Numbered from the stretch's first letter, positions 16,097 to 26,347 are shown. The stretch is 64,000 nucleotides of DNA from Taklimakanibacter deserti (GCA_003574785.1 QORU01000023.1:26332-90331), one strand, 5' to 3'. A program made the numbers and translations. The notes: generated by a model from the letters alone, not told the origin.

Positions 16097-17325
16097 ATGA
16101 TCATTATGACAGCCGCGAAACGCAAGGCCGAGAGGAGCGTGAGCGCGCTCTGTTCGAGCAATTGCCGGAGGTCATCGCGGTGGCGCTCGCGAGCCCGGGC
16201 TGGCGCCAGCATCTGGGCAAGATCGATGCCAAGGAAATCACCTCACGCGCGGCGCTGGCGGATCTGCCGGTCCTGCGCAAGTCGGCGCTTCCCGCACTTC
16301 AGAAAGCGGCACCGCCCTTTGGCGGCTTCTCGGTTGTCCCGGTGCCGCAACTCGGCCGCCTCTTCACCTCGCCTGGTCCCATTTATGAGGGCGAGATGGC
16401 GTCGGGCGATGAGTGGCGCTATGCCCGCGTCCTCTTCGCTGCAGGGTTCCGGCCGGGCGACATCGTCCTCAATTGCTTCAGCTACCATATGACACCGGGT
16501 GGCTTCATCCTCGATTCGGGCGCCCGGGCCCTGGGCTGTCCCGTCATCCCGGCGGGGCCTGGCCATAGCGAGCAGGTCGTCGAGGTCATCGCGCATCTGA
16601 GGCCCGTCGCTTATTGCGGCACGCCGGATTTCCTCAAGATCCTCCTCGACAAGGCCGAGGAGCTTGGCCGCGACGTTTCCTCATTGCGCAAGGCTTCCGT
16701 CTCGGGCGCGGCCTTCCCGCCGAGCCTCCAGGCCGAGGTCAAGGCGCGTGGAATTGACGCGTATCAAGCCTATGCGACGGCCGATCTCGGCGGCATCGCT
16801 TATGAGACGGAGGCGCACGAAGGCCTCGTCCTGAACGAAGACATCATCCTCGAGATCCTGCGTCCGGGCACGGGCGATCCTGTGGCCGAGGGCGAGGTCG
16901 GCGAGATCGCGGTGACGCTGATCGACCGTCATCGCCCGCTCATCCGCTTCGCCCTCGGCGACATGACGGCGCTGCTGCCCGGTGTCAGCGCCTGCGGACG
17001 CAGCAATCAGCGCATCAAGGGCTGGATGGGCCGCGCCGACCAGACTGCCAAAGTGCGCGGCATGTTCGTGCGGCCCGAGCAGATCGCCGAGATCGCCAAG
17101 CGGCATCCGGAGGTGAAGCGCCTGCGCCTGGTGATCGGGCGCGCGCAGGAGCAGGACACGGTCGTTCTCAAGGCCGAAACCGCATCGGCCTCGGCGGCTT
17201 TGCAAAAGGCGCTGGCGGAGACCGCGGCGGGCATCACCAATCTCAGATGCGATGTTGCGCTCTGCGCAACGGGCGGCTTGCCCAATGACGGCAAGGTGAT
17301 AGCTGATGAGCGGCCTCTATCCTGA
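16093..17325 (+). CDS. PaaK-like phenylacetate–CoA ligase family protein
   Basis: 410 residues of the adenylate-forming PaaK branch (acid + ATP + CoA to acyl-CoA). I take the GTG at 16093, which overlaps the LivF stop as GTGA; the conserved sequence begins right after it. Visible family motifs are FTSPGPIYEGEM near 94 (in place of the SSGTTG loop of true PaaK, as in the short PaaK-like group linked to HAAT transporters), YATADLGGIAYE near 235, IRFALGDMTALLPG, the hinge stretch GRADQTAKVRGMFV, and the terminal PNDGKV with the candidate catalytic Lys. Paired with LivF it suggests uptake and CoA activation of an aromatic or similar acid. The exact acid is unknown. Confidence 0.82.
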   Translation: MNDHYDSRETQGREERERALFEQLPEVIAVALASPGWRQHLGKIDAKEITSRAALADLPVLRKSALPALQKAAPPFGGFSVVPVPQLGRLFTSPGPIYEGEMASGDEWRYARVLFAAGFRPGDIVLNCFSYHMTPGGFILDSGARALGCPVIPAGPGHSEQVVEVIAHLRPVAYCGTPDFLKILLDKAEELGRDVSSLRKASVSGAAFPPSLQAEVKARGIDAYQAYATADLGGIAYETEAHEGLVLNEDIILEILRPGTGDPVAEGEVGEIAVTLIDRHRPLIRFALGDMTALLPGVSACGRSNQRIKGWMGRADQTAKVRGMFVRPEQIAEIAKRHPEVKRLRLVIGRAQEQDTVVLKAETASASAALQKALAETAAGITNLRCDVALCATGGLPNDGKVIADERPLS

Positions 17326-17395
17326 CGGTTGCGGGAGGCCGCGGTTCAGTTAAAGATGGCGGGAAACCGAAGACCATCCAAAGGGAGCGAGACAC

Positions 17396-18535
17396 ATGAA
17401 GAAACTTCTATTCGCCGCCATGATGGGGGCGGCATTGCTGACGGCGGGCGCCGCTTCGGCGGAGCCCGTGAAGATCGGCATGATCACGACCTTGTCGGGT
17501 GGCGGCGCCGGTCTCGGCGTCGATGTGCGCGACGGCTTCATGCTGGCGCTGAAACAGTCCGGCAACAAGGATGTCGAGGTCGTCATCGAGGACGATGCGC
17601 AGAAGCCCGAGCTTGCGGTGCAGATCGCCGAGAAGATGATCCAGAGCGACAAGGTGCAGATCCTCACCGGGATCATCTGGTCGAACCTTGCGATGGCGGT
17701 GGTGCCCAATGCGGTGGCCCAGGACATCTTCTATCTCTCGCCCAATGCCGGGCCCTCGGCCTTGGCCGGCGCCAAGTGCAACAAGAATTATTTCAACGTC
17801 GCCTGGCAGAACGACAATCTGCATGAGGCGATGGGCAACTACGCCAATACGGCCGGCTACAAGAAAACCTTCATCCTGGCCCCGAACTATCCCGCCGGCA
17901 CCGACGCGCTGACCGGCTTCAAGCGCTTCTACAAGGGTGAGCTTGCGGGCGAGCTCTTCACCAAGATCGGCCAGACCGATTATGCGGCCGAGATCGCCCA
18001 GATCAGGGCATCGGGGGCGGATTCGGTCTTCTTCTTCCTGCCCGGCGGCATGGGCATTGCCTTCATGAAGCAGTATGCGCAGTCGGGCGTCGCCATCCCG
18101 GTGATGGGCCCGGGCTTCTCCTTCGACCAGGATGTGCTGGGCGCCATTGGCGATGCGGCGGTGGGTGTCAAGAATTCCTCGCAATGGTCGAAGGATCTCG
18201 ACAACAAGGCCAACAAGAAATTCGTCGAGAGCTTCAAGGCGGAATATAACCGCTTGCCGTCGCTCTATGCGAGCCAGGGCTATGACACGGCTAATCTGAT
18301 CATTGCGGCCCTGGCCAAGGCGAAAGTGACCGATGCCGACGGCTTCCGCGCGGCGCTCAAGGCGGCGGATTTCCCGTCGGTGCGCGGCAAGTTCAAGTTC
18401 GGGCCCAACAACCATCCGATCCAGGACATCTATGTCCGCGAGGTGGTGAAGGAAGACGGGGTCATCACCAACAAGATCATCGGCACTGCCTTCACCGACC
18501 ACCAGGATGCCTATGCGGCGCAATGCAAGATGTAG
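17396..18535 (+). CDS. HAAT ABC transporter substrate-binding protein
   Basis: 379 residues. A Sec signal peptide (MKKLLFAAMMGAALLTAGAASA, cleavage before EPVKIG) is followed by the type I binding fold: MITTLSGGGAGLGVDVRDGF, VVIEDDAQKPELAVQIAEKM, and the conserved late GYDTANLIIAALAKAK. GGGAGCGAG precedes the ATG. It opens a five-gene operon (17396-21857) that contains two permeases and two ATPases with gaps of at most 13 bases or overlaps. It delivers an unknown amino acid or organic acid to the permeases at 18549 and 19470. Confidence 0.92.
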   Translation: MKKLLFAAMMGAALLTAGAASAEPVKIGMITTLSGGGAGLGVDVRDGFMLALKQSGNKDVEVVIEDDAQKPELAVQIAEKMIQSDKVQILTGIIWSNLAMAVVPNAVAQDIFYLSPNAGPSALAGAKCNKNYFNVAWQNDNLHEAMGNYANTAGYKKTFILAPNYPAGTDALTGFKRFYKGELAGELFTKIGQTDYAAEIAQIRASGADSVFFFLPGGMGIAFMKQYAQSGVAIPVMGPGFSFDQDVLGAIGDAAVGVKNSSQWSKDLDNKANKKFVESFKAEYNRLPSLYASQGYDTANLIIAALAKAKVTDADGFRAALKAADFPSVRGKFKFGPNNHPIQDIYVREVVKEDGVITNKIIGTAFTDHQDAYAAQCKM

Positions 18536-18548
18536 GGCGATGCTCTAG

Positions 18549-19466
18549 GTGTCGCCGGCCCTCTTCGTCGAGCAGCTTCTGAACGGCTTGCAATTCGGCG
18601 TCACTCTGTTCCTGATGGCCGCGGGCCTGACCCTGATCTTTGGGGTCATGGGGCTCATCAACCTGGCGCATGGCTCGCTCTATATGGTGGGCGCCTTCGC
18701 CTGCGCCGCGGCTGCGGCGGCAACCGGCTCGTTCTGGCTGGGGCTCATCGCAAGCCTCGCTGCCGCGGCGGCAGCCGGCGCGCTGGTCGAGATCATCGTC
18801 ATCCGCAAGCTCTATGACCGCGATCATCTCGACCAGGTGCTGGCGACCTTCGCGCTGATCCTGATCTTCTCGGAAGCGATACGCTGGCTGTTCGGGCCGT
18901 TCCCGCTCTATCTCGACATGCCGCCGGTGCTGTCGGGCTCGGTCACCTTGCCGGGCGGCATCCAGTATCAGCTCTATCGCCTGATCATCATCGGGATCGG
19001 CATCGCGGTGGCGATCGGGCTCTACATGCTCATCACCAAGACCAGGATCGGCATGCGCATCAGGGCAGGGGCCTCCGACCGCGAGATGATGGCGGCACTC
19101 GGCGTCGATATCGGCAGGCTTTATACGATCATCTTCGCGCTGGGCGCGGCGCTCGCCGGTCTCGCCGGGGCTTTGGTCGGCGTCAATCAATCGGTCCAGG
19201 TCGGCATGGGCGAGCCGGTGCTGATCCTTGCTTTCGTCGTCATCGTGATCGGCGGCATCGGATCGCTATGGGGTGCGCTCATCGGCGCGGTGCTGGTCGG
19301 CATCACCGACACGATGGGACGCTTCCTCCTGCCGCAGATCTTCGCATTCTTCATGGAGCCGTCGCAGGCGACGACGGTCGGCGCGGCTCTTGCCTCGATG
19401 CTGATCTATATCGTGATGGCGCTCATCCTGGCTTTCAGGCCGAAAGGCCTGTTCGCCCCGGCCTGA
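18549..19466 (+). CDS. LivH-type ABC transporter permease
   Basis: 305-residue LivH permease with GTG start (18549). Hallmarks are LTLIFGVMGLINLAHGSLYMVGAF near residues 26-49, the contact loop SDREMMAALGVDIGRL near 177, and the closing LAFRPKGLFAPA. The first in-frame initiation codon lies 13 bases after the binding-protein stop, and the hydrophobic first helix starts immediately, so GTG is the natural choice. Partner of the LivM protein that starts 3 bases after its stop. Confidence 0.92.
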   Translation: MSPALFVEQLLNGLQFGVTLFLMAAGLTLIFGVMGLINLAHGSLYMVGAFACAAAAAATGSFWLGLIASLAAAAAAGALVEIIVIRKLYDRDHLDQVLATFALILIFSEAIRWLFGPFPLYLDMPPVLSGSVTLPGGIQYQLYRLIIIGIGIAVAIGLYMLITKTRIGMRIRAGASDREMMAALGVDIGRLYTIIFALGAALAGLAGALVGVNQSVQVGMGEPVLILAFVVIVIGGIGSLWGALIGAVLVGITDTMGRFLLPQIFAFFMEPSQATTVGAALASMLIYIVMALILAFRPKGLFAPA

Positions 19467-19469
19467 GCC

Positions 19470-20432
19470 ATGCCGATGAGCCGGGAGAATTGGGTCAATC
19501 TCGCTTTGGCGGCCTTGCTGCTCGCAAGCCCGATCATCGCCCAAGGCCTCGGCGAGAGTTTTTACGTGACGCTCGCGACCCGCATCGCGGTCCTCGCTCT
19601 GGCGGCCATCGGCCTCAATCTCGCTTTGGGACTTGGCGGCCTCGTCTCCTTCGGCCATGCGGCCTTCTTCGGCATTGGCGGCTATGTGACCGGCATCCTC
19701 AGCATCAATGCGTTGAATGGCGTCGCGCCGGGCAGCGACCAGATGCTGCTTCTGTGGATCCTGAGCGCCGTTGCCGCGGGCCTCGTGGCGCTGGTGACCG
19801 GCGCCATATCCTTGCGGACTTCCGGCGTCTATTTCATCATGATCACCTTGGCCTTCGCCCAGATGATCTATTATTTCGTAATCTCCTGGCCGGCTTATGG
19901 CGGCGAGGACGGGCTCTCGCTCAGCCTGCGCAACCAGTTCCCGCTGCTCAACACACAAAAGCCTCTCACCTACTTTCTCATCTGCTATGTCCTCCTGCTC
20001 TTGGCGCTCATGGTCTTCGTCCGCTTGCGCGACGGACGCTTCGGGGCCGCCTTGCAGGGGGCACGGCAGAACGAGACGCGCCTCGCAGCGCTGGGTATCC
20101 CGCCTTTCCCGATCCGCCTCACGGCGTTCGTGATGTCAGGCATGATCACCGGCGTGGCGGGGGCGCTCTATGCCGATCTCACCCGCTTCGTCAGCCCCTC
20201 GATGCTCTCCTGGCATCTCTCGGGCGAGTTGATCGTCATCGTCATCCTGGGCGGCACCGGCCGGCTCTTCGGGCCGGTCGCCGGGGCGGCGCTCTATGTG
20301 ATGCTGGAATTCCTGCTCGGCTCCTTGACCGAGCGCTGGCAGCTCTTTCTCGGGCTCGTGCTGCTCGGCACCGTTCTCTATGCGCGGGGTGGCCTCATCG
20401 GCCTCGTCGCGGGAAAGATGCGCCATGGCTGA
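19470..20432 (+). CDS. LivM-type ABC transporter permease
   Basis: 320-residue LivM permease. Hallmarks are GLNLALGLGGLVSFGHAAFFGIGGY near residues 49-73 (the LivM GLxLxxGxxGxxSxGHAAFFGxGAY pattern), the contact segment ARQNETRLAALGI near 197 and GVAGALYADLTRFVSPS near 228. Its end overlaps the next ATPase gene by 8 bases. Inner-membrane subunit of the complete importer encoded from 17396 to 21857. Confidence 0.92.
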   Translation: MPMSRENWVNLALAALLLASPIIAQGLGESFYVTLATRIAVLALAAIGLNLALGLGGLVSFGHAAFFGIGGYVTGILSINALNGVAPGSDQMLLLWILSAVAAGLVALVTGAISLRTSGVYFIMITLAFAQMIYYFVISWPAYGGEDGLSLSLRNQFPLLNTQKPLTYFLICYVLLLLALMVFVRLRDGRFGAALQGARQNETRLAALGIPPFPIRLTAFVMSGMITGVAGALYADLTRFVSPSMLSWHLSGELIVIVILGGTGRLFGPVAGAALYVMLEFLLGSLTERWQLFLGLVLLGTVLYARGGLIGLVAGKMRHG

Positions 20433-21170
20433 GCCGGTCCTCGCCCTCGCGCATCTTTCGAAATCCTTCGGCGCCCTGAAGGTGACCGACGATGTCTCGC
20501 TCGACCTGCGTCCCGGCGAAGTCCATGCGCTGATCGGGCCGAATGGCGCCGGCAAGACCACCTTGATCCATCAGATCGCCGGCACGATCAGGCCGGATGG
20601 CGGCACGCTCCGTTTCCGCGGCCGGGACATAGGGGCCATGAGCGTGGCGGCGCGGGCGCGGCTGGGCCTCGCCCGCAGCTTCCAGGTCTCCTCGCTGGTG
20701 CTCGAATTTTCAGCCTTGCGCAATGTCATGCTGGCCGTCCAGGCCCGGCAGGGATCGAGCTTCCACTTCTTCAAGCGGGTAATGAGCGATGCCGCGCTGA
20801 CCGAGCCCGCAATGGCGATGCTCGCCCGCGTCGGGCTCGAGAAACGCGCGTCAGTCGCCGCGGCCGAGCTCTCGCATGGCGAAAGGCGCAAGCTCGAGAT
20901 CGCGATTGCCTTGGCATTGCGTCCCCACGCCTTCCTCCTCGATGAGCCGATGGCGGGCATGGGGCCCGAGGGCTCGAAGGAGCTGACGCGCTTTCTCGAT
21001 CGTCTGCGGACCGAGGCGCCGATCCTTCTCGTCGAGCACGACATGGATGCGGTCTTCGCGCTGGCCGACCGCATCTCGGTCCTGGTCTATGGCCGCATCA
21101 TCGCCGGCGGCAAGCCCGCCGAGATCCGCAAGAGTGCGGAGGTGCGCAAGGCCTATCTGGGAGAGGCGTC

Positions 21171-21174
<4 letters not shown>
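20425..21174 (+). CDS. LivG-type ABC transporter ATPase
   Basis: 249-residue ABC ATPase with Walker [10 protein letters not shown] near 40, LivG stretches GLARSFQVSSLVLEFSALRNV, signature LSHGERRKLEIAIAL (typical of LivG), Walker B AFLLDEPMAGMGPEG and the switch VEHDMDAVFALADRI. The ATG at 20425 lies in the end of the LivM gene and the stop forms a GTGA overlap with the LivF gene. Couples ATP hydrolysis to import for the 17396-21857 system. Confidence 0.92.
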
Positions 21175-21857
<683 letters not shown>

Positions 21858-21992
21858 TCGGCCCCTCTTCATAGGGTATTAACCTATTATTCGGCAGCTA
21901 TTTAGGGTGCCATTTTCCCGAATCGCGCGGCGTTGTACGTTAGCCAAGCGCTTCCCTTCGGCGGCGTGGCGCGGTTTCTTGTGAGCGGTGCG

Positions 21993-23150
21993 ATGAACAA
22001 ACGCCGGACAGGCGTGCTTGCGGCGATGCTTTGGCTGGTCGCGACGGCGGCGGGTGCGGAAACGCCAGGCGTCACGCCCGAGCGCATCCTGTTCGGGCAG
22101 TCGGCGGCGCTGGGGGGCCCGGCCGCCGATCTCGGAACCGAGATGCGGCGCGGCATTCTCGCCGCCTTTGCCGAAGTGAACCGGGCGGGTGGCGTCGGCG
22201 GCCGCCGTCTGGAGCTGCGTGCCTATGACGACCGCTACGAGCCGGAGCAGGCGATCGCCAACACGCTCAAGCTTATCAACAATGACGGTGTCTTCGCGCT
22301 CATCGGCGCCGTCGGTACATCGACATCGGCCGCGAGCGAGCCCATTGCCCGCGCCGCCGGGGTTCCGTTCATCGCCCCCTTTTCCGGCGCCCAATTCCTG
22401 CGCGACCCGGCGCTGAGCGAGGTGGTGAATATCCGCGCATCCTATTTCCAGGAGACGGAGACGCTCGTCGAGCGGCTGATCAGCGAGCTTGGTATCTCGC
22501 GCATCGGCGTCCTCTATCAGGACGATACCTACGGCCGCAACGGTCTTGCCGGTGTGCGCCAGGCGCTCGAGCGGCGTGGCCTCGCGATGGTTGGCGCCGG
22601 CACCTACATGCGCAACTCGACCGCGGTCAAGACGGCGCTCCTCGGGCTCCGTCAGAAGAATCCGGAAGCGATCATCATCATCGGCGCCTATCAGCCAAGC
22701 GCCGTCTTCACTCAATGGGCCCGCAAGCTCGGCATCAAGGCCCTGATCGGGAACGTCTCCTTCGTCGGCAGCGATGCGCTTGCCGCGGCGCTGGGCCCGG
22801 CCGGCGAGGGCGTCTACATCACGCAAGTCGTGCCGTTTCCGGAGGGCGACACGATACCGCTTCTGGCCGAATACCGAAAAGCGCTCACTGCCAATGACGC
22901 GAGGGCGGAACCATCCTTCGGTTCGCTGGAAGGCTACATCGCCGGCCGGCTGACGGCCAGTGTGCTCGCGCGGGCAGGAGACGTTCCGACGCGGGAGAGC
23001 TTTCTTGCAACGCTTGCCAATATCGGCACGTTCGACATCGGCGGGTTCAAGCTCCGCTACGGGCCGAGGGACAACCAAGGCTCCGATCAGGTGTTCCTCA
23101 CCATGATCCACGACGGCAAAATCATCTCGGTCGACCGGCTATCGCAATGA
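21993..23150 (+). CDS. Periplasmic binding protein coupled to a membrane cyclase
   Basis: 385 residues. I use the ATG at 21993 because it gives a Sec signal peptide (MNKRRTGVLAAMLWLVATAAGA); the upstream ATG at 21933 would hide it. The mature part is a type I binding protein: RILFGQSAALGGPAADLG, NRAGGVGGRRLELRAYDDRYEPEQA, and LYQDDTYGRNGLAGVRQAL. No permease or ATPase follows. Its last codons overlap the start of a membrane nucleotidyl cyclase as ATGA (23147-23150). I infer that it works as an external ligand receptor for the cyclase, in the way periplasmic proteins serve some chemoreceptors and sensor kinases, rather than in transport. Confidence 0.88.
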   Translation: MNKRRTGVLAAMLWLVATAAGAETPGVTPERILFGQSAALGGPAADLGTEMRRGILAAFAEVNRAGGVGGRRLELRAYDDRYEPEQAIANTLKLINNDGVFALIGAVGTSTSAASEPIARAAGVPFIAPFSGAQFLRDPALSEVVNIRASYFQETETLVERLISELGISRIGVLYQDDTYGRNGLAGVRQALERRGLAMVGAGTYMRNSTAVKTALLGLRQKNPEAIIIIGAYQPSAVFTQWARKLGIKALIGNVSFVGSDALAAALGPAGEGVYITQVVPFPEGDTIPLLAEYRKALTANDARAEPSFGSLEGYIAGRLTASVLARAGDVPTRESFLATLANIGTFDIGGFKLRYGPRDNQGSDQVFLTMIHDGKIISVDRLSQ

Positions 23151-25270
23151 ACTCGCCCCCGTCCAGCACCGCGAGCCCACGGCGGCGGCCGCGGTTCGGC
23201 CTGTCCGTCAAACTCTATGCGGCGATTGCCGGTGCGGTGGCGCTCATCCTGGCGGCGAGCGTGGTCGCCTGGATATCCTTCGTCGAGCTTGGGCACCTGC
23301 AGCGGCGCATCACGCGTGAGCATATTCCTTCGATCACCGACTCGCTCAGGCTCGCGCAGCAGAGCGCCCTGATCGCCGCGACCGCGCCGGCGCTCGTCTC
23401 GGCCCCAAACGAGCTCGAACGGCGGCGGCTGATGAGCGCGGTCCGCGCCCATCAGGATGTGATCGTCGCGCTGATCGATGATCTCGAAAAGCAGAGCGCC
23501 AGTGCCACCGATCCCGGCAATCCGAGACAGCTCATCACCGGGATAAGGCAAGCGAGCGGCGAACTCGCGACGGCGCTTGATCGCTTGGACCAGTCGGTCG
23601 GGCGCCAGCTTGCGCTCAGAGCCGAGCTTGCCGAGCGCCGCGATCGGGCGGTCGAGCTGCATCGCCGCCTGATCGAGAAGCTGACTCCGCTTCTGGACGA
23701 TGCGACGATGTATCTGGTCACCGGATATCGCCAGCTCGACGATGCCGTACCGGTCGCGCCCGATATGCGTCTTTCGGATGCGGCGCTGCTCGACTACGCC
23801 GCAGTGGCGCAGCTTGGTGCCGAAGGCAACCTGATCGGTGGTCTTCTCGCGGAAGCGTCGAACGTCCCCGACGCCAATCTCTTGCCGCCGCTGCGCGAGC
23901 GTTTCCAGGCGGCGGCGGATCGGTTTCGAACTGCGCTTGGCGTCGTCACGGGCAACGACGCGGAGGTGCTGCGCGTAATCGCCGACGGCCTAATTGGCCT
24001 CGGTGAAGGATCGAACGGCATTTTTGCGCCGCGTGAAGCCCTCCTGGTCGAATTGCAGACGGCTGAAGGTCTGACCAGCCAGGCGAGAGAGATCGCCGCA
24101 CGGCTGACCGGCGATGTCGACCGGCTCGTCGCCGGTGTCGGCGATAGAACCGCGCAAGCGGTCACCGCCTCCAATCGCGCGATCGATATCGGCAGCACGC
24201 TGCTCCTGCTGCTCAATGGATTGAGCATCCTGGGCGCGCTGCTGATCGGCTGGGGCTATGTGGCGCGGCAGGTCACGGCACCGGTGGTGCGCATTACCGA
24301 TGCCGCCGCCGCCTTCGAGGAACAACGCTTTGATCCCGAAAGCCTGGCCTCCGTGCGCAAGCGCACCGACGAGCTCGGCGAGCTCGCCCGCACCTTCACG
24401 CGCATGGCGGGCGAGGTCCAGACCCGCACCCAGACGCTCGACCGGCTGGTGGCCGAGCGCACCAGCGCGCTGGAGAGCGTCGCCAACCGCCTGGCCAAGT
24501 ACCTGTCGCCCCAGATCTACAACTCGATCTTCTCGTCCAAGGGCGAGGCCGGGGGCAAGCTCGCGCGCAAGAACCTCACGATCTTCTTCTCCGACATAGC
24601 GGGCTTCACCGACATCAGCGACGGCATGGAGCCCGAGCGGCTCTCCTTCTTCATCAACACCTATCTGAGCGAGATGTCGAAGATCGCCATCGAGCATGGC
24701 GGCACCATCGACAAGTTCATCGGCGATGCGATCCTGGTGTTCTTCGGGGATCCCGAGACCGAGGGCGACCGCAATGACGCGCTGCGCTGTGCCCGCATGG
24801 CGCTGCGCATGCGCGACCGGATGCTCGAGCTCGACAAGACCTGGCACGAGAACGGCATCTCGAAGCCGCTGCGCGCGCGCATGGGCATGACCACCGGCTA
24901 TTGCACGGTGGGCAACTTCGGCTCGGAGCATCGCATCGAATATACCGTGCTCGGCAGCGCCGTAAACCTTGCCGCGCGGCTCGAGACCAGGGCCGAGGCC
25001 GGCACCATCCTGATCGCCGATTCAACCTGGCTCCTCATCAAGGATGCGGTCGATGCGACGCCCATGGGTGAGATCACGCCCAAGGGCTTCGCCCGCCCGG
25101 TCGGCTGCTATCGCCTGAACGGCCTGACCGCCGCAGGCGTTGGGGACGCGGTCACGCTGGCCGGGCGCCATGTCTCGGTGAACGTCCCGCATCGGGGCCA
25201 CATTCCTGAGGCGATCGAGGAGCTGCGCCGCATGCAGGAGGACCTGGCGCGGCGTTTGCCGGAGGCTTGA
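23147..25270 (+). CDS. Membrane-bound class III adenylate/guanylate cyclase with HAMP domain
   Basis: 707 residues: TM1 about 21-43, a large periplasmic helical region (about 44-344), TM2 about 345-369, HAMP about 370-425, a short coiled coil, and the class III cyclase domain about 474-640. The two metal Asp are present (FFSDIAGFTDIS and IGDAILVFFGDP). The adenine-contacting Lys is in IDKFIGD, and the Asn and Arg of the transition state are in VNLAARLE. The position that usually holds Asp (GDxVN) is Ser here (LGSAVNLAA), so nucleotide choice should be tested. ATGA overlap with the binding-protein gene ties synthesis of the two proteins together. Product is most likely cAMP in response to a periplasmic ligand. 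Confidence 0.9.
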   Translation: MNSPPSSTASPRRRPRFGLSVKLYAAIAGAVALILAASVVAWISFVELGHLQRRITREHIPSITDSLRLAQQSALIAATAPALVSAPNELERRRLMSAVRAHQDVIVALIDDLEKQSASATDPGNPRQLITGIRQASGELATALDRLDQSVGRQLALRAELAERRDRAVELHRRLIEKLTPLLDDATMYLVTGYRQLDDAVPVAPDMRLSDAALLDYAAVAQLGAEGNLIGGLLAEASNVPDANLLPPLRERFQAAADRFRTALGVVTGNDAEVLRVIADGLIGLGEGSNGIFAPREALLVELQTAEGLTSQAREIAARLTGDVDRLVAGVGDRTAQAVTASNRAIDIGSTLLLLLNGLSILGALLIGWGYVARQVTAPVVRITDAAAAFEEQRFDPESLASVRKRTDELGELARTFTRMAGEVQTRTQTLDRLVAERTSALESVANRLAKYLSPQIYNSIFSSKGEAGGKLARKNLTIFFSDIAGFTDISDGMEPERLSFFINTYLSEMSKIAIEHGGTIDKFIGDAILVFFGDPETEGDRNDALRCARMALRMRDRMLELDKTWHENGISKPLRARMGMTTGYCTVGNFGSEHRIEYTVLGSAVNLAARLETRAEAGTILIADSTWLLIKDAVDATPMGEITPKGFARPVGCYRLNGLTAAGVGDAVTLAGRHVSVNVPHRGHIPEAIEELRRMQEDLARRLPEA

Positions 25271-25381
25271 TCGGGCTGGTGATTGTCACAAGCCGCCCAG
25301 CGCACTCCGCGCGAGAATCCTGTATGGTGAGAACCCTAGGTAAACCTTGCAAGGGCGAAAGGGGCCTCAAAAGGCGGTACA

Positions 25382-26179
25382 ATGGCTCTCTGGACCGTTA
25401 CGGACATAGATAATGTGGGAGGGGCGGACGGGAGCAGAACCGTTCGGGTCCAGCTTTCCAATGATTCTTCAGTCGTGAGCAAGGAGATGGCGGTCTCGGA
25501 GGCCATGGATCTCCGCCGTCAGGTTGAGAAATCGCTGAAGAGAGATCCCCTCGCGACCAGCATTCAAGTGACGCTCGGTGGCGAGCTTTATGAGATCGAC
25601 GGCGGCAGCGCGCAATCGTTCCTGGCAAGGCTGGCGCCGGACCGGCCTCGAATGTCCAACATGAGCATTCCTCCGATCCTTGCCATCGGCGTCATCGTCG
25701 CCTTGCTTGCCGGCTGGGGTGCCATATATCTGAAGTTCAGCAGTTCCCTCGACGCTGCCAATGTCGAGATGGTGAAGCTCGCGTCGCAGATCGTCCAACG
25801 CCCCAGAACCAATCCCGGTTTGCTGACCTGGGCGGTAGACAGGCTTGCGAAGGATGCGGAAATCGAGATTTCTCCAGAGCGACGCCAGGAGATGATCCAG
25901 GTTCTCACGACCTATCCCGACACCTCTTTCGAAACCATCGCCGAGATCTACGGCTCGGGGCTTCCGGAGCTCAATGGGCTTGTCGGGCGACTGGAGACTT
26001 ATGATTTTTGGCATGGGAAAAAGAGCGCAGGCGGCGGTTCGGTTAATGAGACGCAGAAGTCGGACACTCAACAACCTTCGGCCTCCCGTAAGGAAATCAT
26101 TGATCGGCTCCCTGAAGAGCAGAGTGAAGAATCATCCGGTCAATCACAGACCGTGTACCCCAAGACGCCTGGCAGGTGA
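25382..26179 (+). CDS. Uncharacterised membrane protein with one central helix
   Basis: 265 residues, no family recognised. Residues 1-90 look like a small cytoplasmic domain (ALWTVTDIDNVGG, mixed beta/alpha). One clear transmembrane helix is at about 97-117 (PPILAIGVIVALLAGWGAIYL), then about 100 residues with helical periodicity (LDAANVEMVKLASQI). The C-terminal tail is hydrophilic and rich in Ser, Gln and Glu. It stands alone between the cyclase gene and tRNA-Gln. Composition is slightly less G+C-rich than its neighbours. Function unknown. Confidence 0.7.
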   Translation: MALWTVTDIDNVGGADGSRTVRVQLSNDSSVVSKEMAVSEAMDLRRQVEKSLKRDPLATSIQVTLGGELYEIDGGSAQSFLARLAPDRPRMSNMSIPPILAIGVIVALLAGWGAIYLKFSSSLDAANVEMVKLASQIVQRPRTNPGLLTWAVDRLAKDAEIEISPERRQEMIQVLTTYPDTSFETIAEIYGSGLPELNGLVGRLETYDFWHGKKSAGGGSVNETQKSDTQQPSASRKEIIDRLPEEQSEESSGQSQTVYPKTPGR

Positions 26180-26273
26180 TCACCAAGCAGACCGATGAGG
26201 TCCCTTGTCCCGGGTGGGCTTGCACAACTGATTTCACGCGTCTATCTAGACGCTGGCCCTGCGCCCAGGCGCT

Positions 26274-26347
26274 TGGGGAATCGTCTAACGGTAGGACAGC
26301 GGACTCTGACTCCGCCAGTCTAGGTTCGAATCCTAGTTCCCCAGCCA
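26274..26347 (+). tRNA. tRNA-Gln (anticodon CTG)
   Basis: Complete cloverleaf. The acceptor stem is TGGGGAA / TTCCCCA with discriminator G and encoded CCA (26345-26347). The D arm is GTC…GAC, the anticodon stem GCGGA / TCCGC with loop CTCTGAC giving anticodon CTG at 26306-26308, and the T arm CTAGG TTCGAAT CCTAG. Reads the Gln codon CAG. Confidence 0.97.
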
